Below, one piece after another: positions 16,001 to 22,409 of a stretch of 30,499 bases of DNA. Location: positions 1 to 30,499 of the forward strand of contig JAEWPB010000010.1 in assembly GCA_023399465.1 (NCBI GenBank). The letters run 5' to 3'. Under the pieces are notes generated by a model. That model had not been told where the DNA came from. It was given only the letters and a program-made list of their open reading frames with translations, and ran no database searches. Numbering within the stretch: the first letter of the stretch is position 1; each line of letters opens with the position of its first letter. The position numbers were made by a program, and so were the translations under genes. The DNA is from Pseudomonadota bacterium. GTDB lineage: Bacteria > Pseudomonadota > Alphaproteobacteria > Rhizobiales > Rhizobiaceae.

Positions 16001-17092
16001 ATGATATCGCGTTCCTTTCCGGCAAAGCTCTTCCTGCTGACCACCGCATTCATGGTCGCAGTTGTTCCCGCGGTTCTCGCCAGATCATCGCATTCCGGCA
16101 TGTCTATGAACAACCGCCCACGCATCGAACGTCCAAACAATAGTGGCGGTGTGCAGCGCCGACCCTGGCGCACGATGGAAAACCGCTGGCTCGGCCGCGG
16201 GCAACAGCGTCCGAACTGGCGCGCCGACCGTCGCTCGCAGCCGCGCCAACTCACCCTGCAGCAACCGAATACCCGGGCACTGTTCTACCAGCCCTACTGG
16301 GGCGATGGAGGTTGGGGCAACGGCAACTGGGGGAAGGGTACTTGGGGGAAAGGTACCTGGGGCAATGGCGCGCGGCGTAACGCCAACCGGGGAGACGGCA
16401 CCTGGCGCAATGGTACCTGGGGCAATAGCGGGTGGCGTGATGGTACCTGGCGCAACCGCGCCTGGCACGGCAACAACCGTTGGGCCGACGACCGCCGTTT
16501 CCATCACGGGGAACGCGCGTTCAACCTGCAGGAACCGAACACACGGGCGCTGTTCTATCAGCCCTACTGGCCTGACGGCTATTGGGGCAACGGGCCGTGG
16601 TCCGGCGGTCCGCGCTGGTTTGGCAACCGCCCGGTTCGCGATGCCAATCGCGCGTTCAACTTGCAGGAGCCCAACACCCGGGCGCTGTTCTATCAGCCTT
16701 ACTGGCCCGGCGGCTACTGGAACAACTGGCCATGGCGGGGAGCACCCGGCTGGGGCGACTGGGCCTGGCAAGGTGGCGGCAACTGGCCGTATGGCGCCCT
16801 GGAAACGGCCAATGTCCTGGAATGGAATGGCGCCGCCTACGGCAACGATGACGGCTACGTTACCACGGTACCGTCGATCGGCAGCTATGCCGGCGGCATC
16901 TCCGCCTATCCGCAGCCCGGCAACGGTATCTATTTCACGCTGCAGAACAATGGCTACGGCCCCGACGGTGGCGGACGACAGGATGGACCACCCCGCGAAC
17001 AGCGGACCGGCGCGCGCATATTGACGATAACGGCGCAAAATGCCGACGCGGCGTGCAGCTACGAGGCAGGTGTGTGCGTCATCCGGCCGTAA
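16001..17092 (+). CDS. Secreted Trp/Gly/Asn-rich repeat protein, unknown function
   Basis: A 363-residue exported protein I do not recognise. It starts MISRSFPAKLFLLTTAF, a Sec signal peptide likely cut after residue 27 (AVLA). Three copies of a 17-residue block, [LF][TN]LQ[QE]PNTRALFYQPYW, lie at residues 84-100, 174-190 and 219-235. The first is followed by eleven pentapeptides of the form [GR][NDK]GxW (101-155), the others by two or three. The end holds two cysteines (352 and 359), perhaps a disulfide, in ACSYEAGVCVIRP. Starts are separated by 90 and 45 residues, multiples of the pentapeptide unit. The ATG at 16001 has GGAGG 8 bases upstream; the longer frame from 15851 would bury the signal peptide. 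A CtrA box precedes it. Trp-rich aromatic repeats suggest binding to glycans or the envelope, but this is only a guess. Confidence 0.85.
   Translation: MISRSFPAKLFLLTTAFMVAVVPAVLARSSHSGMSMNNRPRIERPNNSGGVQRRPWRTMENRWLGRGQQRPNWRADRRSQPRQLTLQQPNTRALFYQPYWGDGGWGNGNWGKGTWGKGTWGNGARRNANRGDGTWRNGTWGNSGWRDGTWRNRAWHGNNRWADDRRFHHGERAFNLQEPNTRALFYQPYWPDGYWGNGPWSGGPRWFGNRPVRDANRAFNLQEPNTRALFYQPYWPGGYWNNWPWRGAPGWGDWAWQGGGNWPYGALETANVLEWNGAAYGNDDGYVTTVPSIGSYAGGISAYPQPGNGIYFTLQNNGYGPDGGGRQDGPPREQRTGARILTITAQNADAACSYEAGVCVIRP
16250..16705 (+). repeat. Three copies of the LQ[QE]PNTRALFYQPYW block
   Basis: Each copy is 51 bases: 16250-16300, 16520-16570 and 16655-16705. The protein core PNTRALFYQPYW is identical in all three, while the DNA differs at several third positions, so selection has kept the peptide and the copies are not recent duplicates. 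Confidence 0.93.
16301..16465 (+). repeat. Eleven tandem 15-base units coding [GR][NDK]GxW
   Basis: The reading frame is strictly periodic. The fifth residue is Trp at 105, 110, 115, 120, 135, 140, 145, 150 and 155. At 125 and 130 it is Arg, encoded CGG, one T-to-C change away from TGG. Several units share GGTACCTGG. Confidence 0.93.
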
Positions 17093-17750
17093 GCGGGCCA
17101 GCCGTAAGCGGGAAAGTCCAGACCGTCGTCTTCTTGACCTCGCTGTCCTCAAGCGCCCGCGTGACCGGGACCTCGTAGGTCGCACAAGGTTGCAGAAGGT
17201 GCCGGGGGCAGTAGGAGCGTCCGGGATCGCCGACGAGGACCTGCCGGCCCTCCGCCGTCAGCCCCTGCAGCCACGGGACGAGCGCGCCGGCAAAGCTCTT
17301 GTCATAGAAGACATCGCCGGCGAGGATCACCTCGGCATCCACGGGGACGCCGATGATGTTTTCCGTGGTGAAGGCGACCGGGACTTCATTGGCCGCCGCG
17401 TTGAGCGCGATCGCGGTTCCGGCCCAGGGGTCGATGTCGGTTGCAAGCACGCTCGCCGCTCCCGCCTTCATCGCCGCGATCGCGACCAGGCCGGAGCCGC
17501 TGGCAAAATCGACCACCCGCTTGCCGGCCACAAGCTCGGGATGATCGAGAATATAGCGGGCCAGCCCCTGCCCGCCTGCCCAGGCGAAAGCCCAGAAGGG
17601 CGGCGGCAGGCCGATTTCCTCCAGTTCCTCTTCCGTCTTCAGCCAGAGGTCATGGACTTCGCTGGCGAGATGCAGCCGCACCTCCGGTACGTGCGGCGGC
17701 GCCATCGGCGACGTATTGGCAAGGATGAAGGTTTCGGGGTCGGTTTTCAC
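17079..17750 (-). CDS. METTL20-like protein lysine methyltransferase (candidate for ETF-beta and/or L7/L12)
   Basis: A 223-residue class I SAM methyltransferase. Motif I is DFASGSG (81-87), the acidic loop ATDIDPWA follows, and the post-motif GDVFYDK (145-151) matches the GD-[MV]-[FC]-Y type signature of the METTL20 group. An Agrobacterium member of that group methylates lysines of ribosomal protein L7/L12 and the electron-transfer flavoprotein beta subunit. PFWAFAWAGG near residue 51 is also typical. The start is a GTG at 17750 overlapping the EVE-gene stop (GTGA), giving VKTDPETF. The last ten residues PLTAGPLTAG come from a 15-base tandem duplication. The 3' end overlaps the convergent repeat gene by 14 bases. 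Older annotation might call it PrmA-like or nicotinamide methyltransferase-like. Confidence 0.8.
   Translation of the reverse strand: MKTDPETFILANTSPMAPPHVPEVRLHLASEVHDLWLKTEEELEEIGLPPPFWAFAWAGGQGLARYILDHPELVAGKRVVDFASGSGLVAIAAMKAGAASVLATDIDPWAGTAIALNAAANEVPVAFTTENIIGVPVDAEVILAGDVFYDKSFAGALVPWLQGLTAEGRQVLVGDPGRSYCPRHLLQPCATYEVPVTRALEDSEVKKTTVWTFPLTAGPLTAG
17086..17112. repeat. 12-base direct repeat with 15-base period at two convergent gene ends
   Basis: GCCGTAAGCGGG occurs at 17086-17097 and 17101-17112. The first copy contains the TAA of the plus-strand repeat gene; both copies encode PLTAG at the end of the minus-strand methyltransferase. Confidence 0.85.
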
Positions 17751-18184
17751 GGGCTCAGCGGCGGATTGTCGAGGCCGCCCATGCGGCAAACTTCGAAATA
17801 TTCCTCTTCCGTGACAGGCTGGACGGACAGGCGCATCGAGGTGACGAGGGCCATCTTTTCCAGCTTCGGATTGGCCTTCACCGCCTTCAGCGACACCGGC
17901 TTCGGCATGTCGCAGACGGCGCGAATGTCGACGCAGTCCCAGCGGGCGTCGCCCTCGGCGGTCGAATCCGGGTGCGACAGGGCGCAGACCTCGACGATGC
18001 CGACGACGTCGAGACCCTCATTCGAATGGTAGAAGAAACCCTTGTCGCCGATCTTCATCGCCCGCATGTTGTTGCGCGCGAGATAGTTGCGGACGCCGGT
18101 CCATTCCTCGCCTTCCGCTCCCTTGGCCTTCTGCATTTCCCAGGACCACTTGAACGGTTCGGACTTGTAGAGCCAGTACGCCAT
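17747..18184 (-). CDS. EVE-domain protein
   Basis: A 145-residue single EVE-domain protein (PUA-like fold; the family is proposed to read modified bases in DNA or RNA). It begins MAYWLYKSEPFKWSW and contains GEEWTGVRNYLARNNMRAMKIGDKGFFYHSN, both standard for the family. The C-terminal LVTSMRLSVQPV fits the last strands. The ATG at 18184 is chosen from the family N-terminus; a GTG at 18193 also overlaps the stop of the YciI-like gene. Its own TGA overlaps the GTG of the methyltransferase gene. The ligand is unknown. Confidence 0.93.
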   Translation of the reverse strand: MAYWLYKSEPFKWSWEMQKAKGAEGEEWTGVRNYLARNNMRAMKIGDKGFFYHSNEGLDVVGIVEVCALSHPDSTAEGDARWDCVDIRAVCDMPKPVSLKAVKANPKLEKMALVTSMRLSVQPVTEEEYFEVCRMGGLDNPPLSP

Positions 18185-18189
18185 CGCTC

Positions 18190-18483
18190 TCACGCCTCCG
18201 GATTGTTGAAGACCCAGTTATAGGGCTTGATTTCGACCTTTTCGAACAGACCGGCCTTGGCGTAGGGATCCTCTGCGGCCAGAGCCGTCGCGGCTTCGAT
18301 ACTGTCCGCCTTGACGATCACCAGGCTGCCGCACGGCTTGCCGTCGCCATCGAGGAACGGACCGGCGATCTTCAGCGTGCCGGCCGCGTTGAGACCGTTC
18401 AGCCACTCGACATGGGCGGGGCGGGTTTCCATGCGCACGTTCAGATGGCCCGGTTTGTCGGTGCACAGAAAGGCAAAGAGCAT
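18190..18483 (-). CDS. YciI-like (YCII-domain) protein
   Basis: A 97-residue protein of the YCII family, ferredoxin-like fold dimers with a conserved His-Asp pair. It starts MLFAFLCTDKPGH and includes AHVEWLNGL, GPFLDGDGKPCGSLVIV and EDPYAKAGLFEKVEIKPYNWV. The candidate active-site pair is the His in AHVEWL and the Asp in AEDPY. The ATG at 18483 gives the family N-terminus; a TTG two codons earlier is closer to the AGGAGAA ribosome site. It lies between gpsA and the EVE gene. Biochemical function is unknown for most members. Confidence 0.88.
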   Translation of the reverse strand: MLFAFLCTDKPGHLNVRMETRPAHVEWLNGLNAAGTLKIAGPFLDGDGKPCGSLVIVKADSIEAATALAAEDPYAKAGLFEKVEIKPYNWVFNNPEA

Positions 18484-18508
18484 CGGCAAAATTCTCCTGT
18501 TCGCAATA

Positions 18509-19498
18509 TCATTCAGTGGTGATCGGCCGCGACATCAGCCGTTCGATCGCCGCCGGCACATCGAGGCTGCCGTCGATGATCGCCGCCACCGCTTCGGTGA
18601 TCGGCATGTCGACCGGATAGGCTTCGGCAATCCTTGCGGCGACCGAGGCGGCATAGGCGCCCTCGACGAGACCGCGCCGGAAGAATTCGGCCGGCTCGCC
18701 GTGCCCGAGCGCGATGCCGAAGCGCAGGTTGCGCGACTGGTGGCTGGTCGCCGTCAGCACGAGGTCGCCCAGACCGGAGAGACCGCGAACGGTATCCGCA
18801 TGGCCGCCCTTGGCGACGACAAACCGCGACATCTCGGCGAGCCCCCGCGAAATCAGCGCAGCGCGGGCGGATTCGCCAAGACCCGCACCCTCGACGATGC
18901 CGCAGGCGATCGCCAGCACGTTCTTCAATGCACCGCCGAGCTGCACCCCGATACGGTCAGACGAGGCATAGAGCCGGAAAGTCGGTCCGGAGATCGCCTG
19001 GGCCAGCCTGTCGGCAAGTTCCATCTTTTCGGCGGCGATGGCCATCGCCGTCGGCAACCCCTTGGCAATGTCGGCGGCAAAGCCCGGTCCTGAAAGCACC
19101 GCGATCGGATGATGCGGCAGTTCCTGCTCGAGCACGTCGGTCAGCAGCTTGCCGGTTTCCCGGTCGATGCCCTTGGCGCAGGTGACCACGACTGCATTCT
19201 TGGCAAGATGCGGGCCGTACTGCCGGGCGGCATCGCGCTGCGCCTGCGACGGCATGACGAAGAGCACGATCGGCGCGCCGGCCAGCACCACGGGATCTGC
19301 GGAGAACTTCAGGTTCCTAGGCAGTTGGATGCCCGGAAGCGCGGTCTCGTTCATCCCGGAGGACTGGATGTCGGCCATCTGTGCAGCATCGCGCCCGAGC
19401 AGCGTGACGTCCGTTCGGCCGGTGAGCGCGATGACTGCCGCCAGTGCCGTTCCGAAAGCACCAGCGCCGATGACGACGATCTTTTCGGTGATATTCAT
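18509..19498 (-). CDS. gpsA: NAD(P)-dependent glycerol-3-phosphate dehydrogenase
   Basis: A 329-residue cytoplasmic enzyme that makes sn-glycerol 3-phosphate from dihydroxyacetone phosphate for phospholipids. The nucleotide-binding GAGAFGTALA is at residues 12-21, SGPGFAADIAKGLPTA in the middle and the substrate-binding GLSGLGDLVLTATS near residue 240, with the catalytic Lys region ALKNVLAIACG before it. Length fits the family. The ATG overlaps the tsaD stop (ATGA), so expression is probably coupled to tsaD. Confidence 0.97.
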   Translation of the reverse strand: MNITEKIVVIGAGAFGTALAAVIALTGRTDVTLLGRDAAQMADIQSSGMNETALPGIQLPRNLKFSADPVVLAGAPIVLFVMPSQAQRDAARQYGPHLAKNAVVVTCAKGIDRETGKLLTDVLEQELPHHPIAVLSGPGFAADIAKGLPTAMAIAAEKMELADRLAQAISGPTFRLYASSDRIGVQLGGALKNVLAIACGIVEGAGLGESARAALISRGLAEMSRFVVAKGGHADTVRGLSGLGDLVLTATSHQSRNLRFGIALGHGEPAEFFRRGLVEGAYAASVAARIAEAYPVDMPITEAVAAIIDGSLDVPAAIERLMSRPITTE

Positions 19499-20589
19499 GC
19501 CTTGGCTCCCCGTTTTCCGGAACCGAGCTTTGCAGCCGCGCTTTCATCGAGCGGCCAGCGCGATCGCGGCTGGACGTCCAGTTCGTCGGGCTCAACGCCG
19601 GCGGCAATCCGCTCGGCGCCCGCCCAGGCGATCATCGCCGCATTGTCGGTGCAAAGCTGCATCGGCGGCGCGATGAAACGAAACTTGTGGCGATCGCACA
19701 GTTCCTGCAAGGTCCGGCGCAATTCCTGATTGGCGGCAACGCCGCCGGCAACGATCAGGGCAGGCATTTCCTGCCCCGGAAACTCATCGTGAAACCGCTG
19801 CAGGCCACGGCCGATCCGGTCCTTGAGCGTGCGCGAGATCGCCTTCTGGAACGAGGCGCAGATATCGGCGATATCCTGGTCGCTCACCGGCGCGATTGCC
19901 GTGGCCGCCTGGCGAACCGCAGTCTTCAGGCCAGAAAAGGAGAAATCGAGCCGGGCCTCGCCGACCAGCGGACGCGGGAAGGAAAAGCGATCCGGATCGC
20001 CGTTCAGCGCCGCCTTTTCCACCGCCGGCCCGCCAGGATAGGGAAGACCCAGCAGCTTCGCCGTCTTGTCGAAGGCCTCGCCGAGCGCATCGTCGATCGT
20101 CGTGCCCCAGCGCTCGTAGTCGCCGACACCCTTGACCAGGATGAGCTGGGTATGACCGCCCGATACGAGCAGCATGAGATAGGGAAACGTGATATTGTCG
20201 GTGAGCCGCGCCGTCAGCGCATGACCTTCGAGGTGGTTGATGGCATAGAGCGGCTTGCCGGCCGCGCGCGCGATGGCCTTGCCGGTCATCAGCCCGACGA
20301 GCAGGCCGCCGATCAGCCCCGGACCCGCCGTGGCAGCGACCGCATCGATGTCGGACAGCGAGACATTGGCGCGCTTCAGCGCTTCGACGACCAGCGTATC
20401 GAGGGCTTCGACATGGGCGCGGGCGGCAATCTCGGGCACGACGCCACCGTAGACACTGTGCTCCTCGAGCTGGCTCAGCACGACATCGGCGACGATCTCG
20501 CCGCGACCGTCGTCATGGCGCACCACCACCGCCGCGGCGGTTTCGTCGCAGCTTGTTTCGATGCCGAGAATGCGTAGAAAGGAAGCCAT
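19495..20589 (-). CDS. tsaD: tRNA threonylcarbamoyladenosine (t6A) transferase subunit
   Basis: A 364-residue ASKHA-fold protein that transfers the threonylcarbamoyl group to A37 of ANN-decoding tRNAs. The start MASFLRILGIETSCDETAAAVV is the family N-terminus. The metal-binding histidines are His119 and His123 in NHLEGH, and the third metal-region motif is SGGHTQL. The C-terminal IVAGGVAANQELR and CTDNAAMIAWAG are also diagnostic. A frame extending to 20691 would overlap hemC and is rejected. It is divergent from hemC with 73 bases between, and heads the tsaD-gpsA-YciI-EVE-methyltransferase run. Confidence 0.97.
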   Translation of the reverse strand: MASFLRILGIETSCDETAAAVVVRHDDGRGEIVADVVLSQLEEHSVYGGVVPEIAARAHVEALDTLVVEALKRANVSLSDIDAVAATAGPGLIGGLLVGLMTGKAIARAAGKPLYAINHLEGHALTARLTDNITFPYLMLLVSGGHTQLILVKGVGDYERWGTTIDDALGEAFDKTAKLLGLPYPGGPAVEKAALNGDPDRFSFPRPLVGEARLDFSFSGLKTAVRQAATAIAPVSDQDIADICASFQKAISRTLKDRIGRGLQRFHDEFPGQEMPALIVAGGVAANQELRRTLQELCDRHKFRFIAPPMQLCTDNAAMIAWAGAERIAAGVEPDELDVQPRSRWPLDESAAAKLGSGKRGAKA

Positions 20590-20662
20590 ATGACCTGCAC
20601 GTTGATTGCGGTGACCGGGAAACCCGGTTACGAGATCTTCCGGTAACAATGGATCAGAGCGG
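20590..20662. promoter_or_regulatory. Divergent region tsaD / hemC
   Basis: The 73 bases must hold both promoters. Visible elements are a hairpin ACCGGG-AAA-CCCGGT (20614-20628), a TTGATT that could be a -35 for hemC (20602-20607) with a poor -10, and an imperfect repeat CCGGTTAC / CCGGTAAC. Boxes cannot be fixed by eye. Confidence 0.35.
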
Positions 20663-21592
20663 ATGCAAATAAAACCTTTCCGGATCGGCACGCGCGGAAG
20701 CCCGCTGGCCCTGGCTCAAGCCCATGAAACCCGCGATCGGTTGATGGCAGCGCATGGTCTGAGCGAGGACATGTTCGAAATCGTGATCCTGTCGACCAAG
20801 GGCGATCGGGTACTCGACCGCGCACTGGCCGAAATCGGCGGCAAGGGCTTGTTTACAGAAGAAATCGAAGCCCAGCTCGCCTCCGGCGACCTCGATTTTG
20901 CGGTGCATTCGTCGAAGGACATGCCGACGAAGCTGCCGGACGGGCTTTTCCTGTCCGCCTTCCTGCCGCGCGAGGACATTCGCGACGCGTTCATTGGTCG
21001 CACCGCCTCCAACCTCATGGACCTTCCCCACGGCGCCACCGTCGGCTCGGCGTCGCTGCGCCGCCAGGCTCTCATCCGCCGGCTGCGCCCCGATATCAAG
21101 ACGGTGATCTTCCGCGGCCAGGTCGAAACCCGTCTGCGCAAGCTCGGCGAAGGCGAGGTCGATGGCACCTTGCTCGCCTATGCCGGCCTGAAGCGTCTTG
21201 GCAAGACCGAGGTCGCGACCGCGATCCTCGACCCCGAGCAGTTCCCGCCAGCCCCGGCGCAAGGGGCGATCTGCATCGAAAGCCGGATCGACGACAAGCG
21301 GATCAACGACATGCTGGCCGCGATCAACGATCAGCCGACCTATGATGCGGTCACCTGCGAGCGGGCCTTCCTTTCCGCCCTCGACGGGTCCTGTCGCACG
21401 CCGATTGCAGGGCTTGCCTGCTGCGATGGCGACCGGCTGCATTTTTCCGGCATGATCCTGACGCCTGACGGCCAGCAGTATCATACGGTGACCACGGAAG
21501 GCGCGCGCAGGGATGCCCACGCCCTCGGCCTTGCCGCGGGCGAAGAGGTGCGCGGCAAGGCTGGAGCCGGCTTCTTCGAAAGCTGGAACTGA
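20663..21592 (+). CDS. hemC: Hydroxymethylbilane synthase (porphobilinogen deaminase)
   Basis: A 309-residue enzyme that joins four porphobilinogens into hydroxymethylbilane. The N-terminal IGTRGSPLALAQA, the substrate loop SSKDMPT, GSASLRRQALI with its conserved arginines and LPPAPAQGAI-type segment (here FPPAPAQGAICIE) are all present. The dipyrromethane cofactor attaches to Cys244 in LDGSCRTPIAG. Length fits. Only a weak ribosome site (AGAGCGG) precedes the ATG. First gene of the hem operon, with hemD beginning 4 bases after its stop. Confidence 0.97.
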   Translation: MQIKPFRIGTRGSPLALAQAHETRDRLMAAHGLSEDMFEIVILSTKGDRVLDRALAEIGGKGLFTEEIEAQLASGDLDFAVHSSKDMPTKLPDGLFLSAFLPREDIRDAFIGRTASNLMDLPHGATVGSASLRRQALIRRLRPDIKTVIFRGQVETRLRKLGEGEVDGTLLAYAGLKRLGKTEVATAILDPEQFPPAPAQGAICIESRIDDKRINDMLAAINDQPTYDAVTCERAFLSALDGSCRTPIAGLACCDGDRLHFSGMILTPDGQQYHTVTTEGARRDAHALGLAAGEEVRGKAGAGFFESWN

Positions 21593-21596
21593 TGGC

Positions 21597-22316
21597 ATGC
21601 GAGTGATCGTGACCCGGCCGGAGCTTTCGGGCCGTCGCACCGCGCGCCGGCTGGAAGAACTCGGCCATACCCCGGTGCTTCTGCCGCTTTCGCGCCCGGT
21701 TCACGATCCCCTGGCTGCCGAGCAAGGGCTGCGTCGGCCACATAGCGCGGTTGCCGTCACCAGTGCCGAAGCGGTCCGCGCCATCCAGCTGCTCGGCAGC
21801 GCTCTCGAGCCCTATCTCGATTCCACCGTGTTTTCGGTCGGCAAGGCAACGTCTCACGCCGCGCATGACTCAGGCTTCCGCACCATCGTGACCAGTGGCG
21901 GCAATGGTGCCGACCTCGCCGATCGGATCGACGAGCATTTCAGGCAGGCCGGCCCGGCGACCGATCCGCTGCTCTATATCGCCGGGGAGCCGCGAGCCCC
22001 GCTGTTCGAAAAGAGGCTGGATGAGCACGGCATTGTCCACGACACCGTCTGCGCCTACCGGATGGCCGAAATCGAATATGGCCTGCAGCATCTGAGTACC
22101 GAGCTCGCCGGGGCCGACGCCGTACTCTTCTATTCGCGCGAAACCGTGGAACGGTTTTTTCGGCTGCCGATTTTCGCCGATGGCCTGGATCCGGTGCGCC
22201 ACGGCATATTCCTCTGCCTCAGCCCCAATGTCGCGGCTGCCGTCCCTGCCGAATTGCAGGTCGGCACGGTTGTCGCCACATCGCCCGAGGAGGAGGGCCT
22301 GCTCGATCTGCTTTGA
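21597..22316 (+). CDS. hemD: Uroporphyrinogen-III synthase
   Basis: A 239-residue two-lobed enzyme that closes and inverts the D ring of hydroxymethylbilane. Sequence identity in this family is low, but MRVIVTRPELSGRRTARRLEELGH at the start, TSAEAVRAI near residue 60 and DAVLFYSRETVERFF in the second half are typical, as is the position directly after hemC. The ATG at 21597 follows hemC by 4 bases; an upstream frame from 21513 lies inside hemC and is rejected. A hairpin overlaps its stop codon. Confidence 0.93.
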   Translation: MRVIVTRPELSGRRTARRLEELGHTPVLLPLSRPVHDPLAAEQGLRRPHSAVAVTSAEAVRAIQLLGSALEPYLDSTVFSVGKATSHAAHDSGFRTIVTSGGNGADLADRIDEHFRQAGPATDPLLYIAGEPRAPLFEKRLDEHGIVHDTVCAYRMAEIEYGLQHLSTELAGADAVLFYSRETVERFFRLPIFADGLDPVRHGIFLCLSPNVAAAVPAELQVGTVVATSPEEEGLLDLL

Positions 22317-22337
22317 CGCCGGCGGGGCGGCGTCAAA
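22312..22337 (+). terminator. 10-bp hairpin at the hemD stop
   Basis: TTTGACGCCG, loop GCGGGG, CGGCGTCAAA, followed by ATTTCG. The TGA stop of hemD lies in the left arm. The short AT-run suggests a partial terminator or attenuator between hemCD and the Mic60 gene. Confidence 0.5.
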
Positions 22338-22409
22338 ATTTCGCCAAGCCCTTTCCTTCCCCGCCGTCGCTCACTAACTTCGTTGAACTGCAAGGAAGAA
22401 GAGGTTGCC

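Noticed and set aside
16301..16465. Tandem 15-base repeats as CRISPR-like or non-coding iterons
   Set aside because: The units are in frame, contiguous without spacers, and encode a regular pentapeptide in an intact exported protein.
16085..17185. Pro/Val/Ile-rich frame on the minus strand opposite the repeat-protein gene
   Set aside because: Its apparent repeats are the complement of the Trp pentapeptide array; it has no ribosome site and overlaps the methyltransferase end.
19495..20691. N-terminal extension of tsaD to 20691
   Set aside because: It would overlap the hemC start, adds residues foreign to the family, and the family N-terminus is at 20589.
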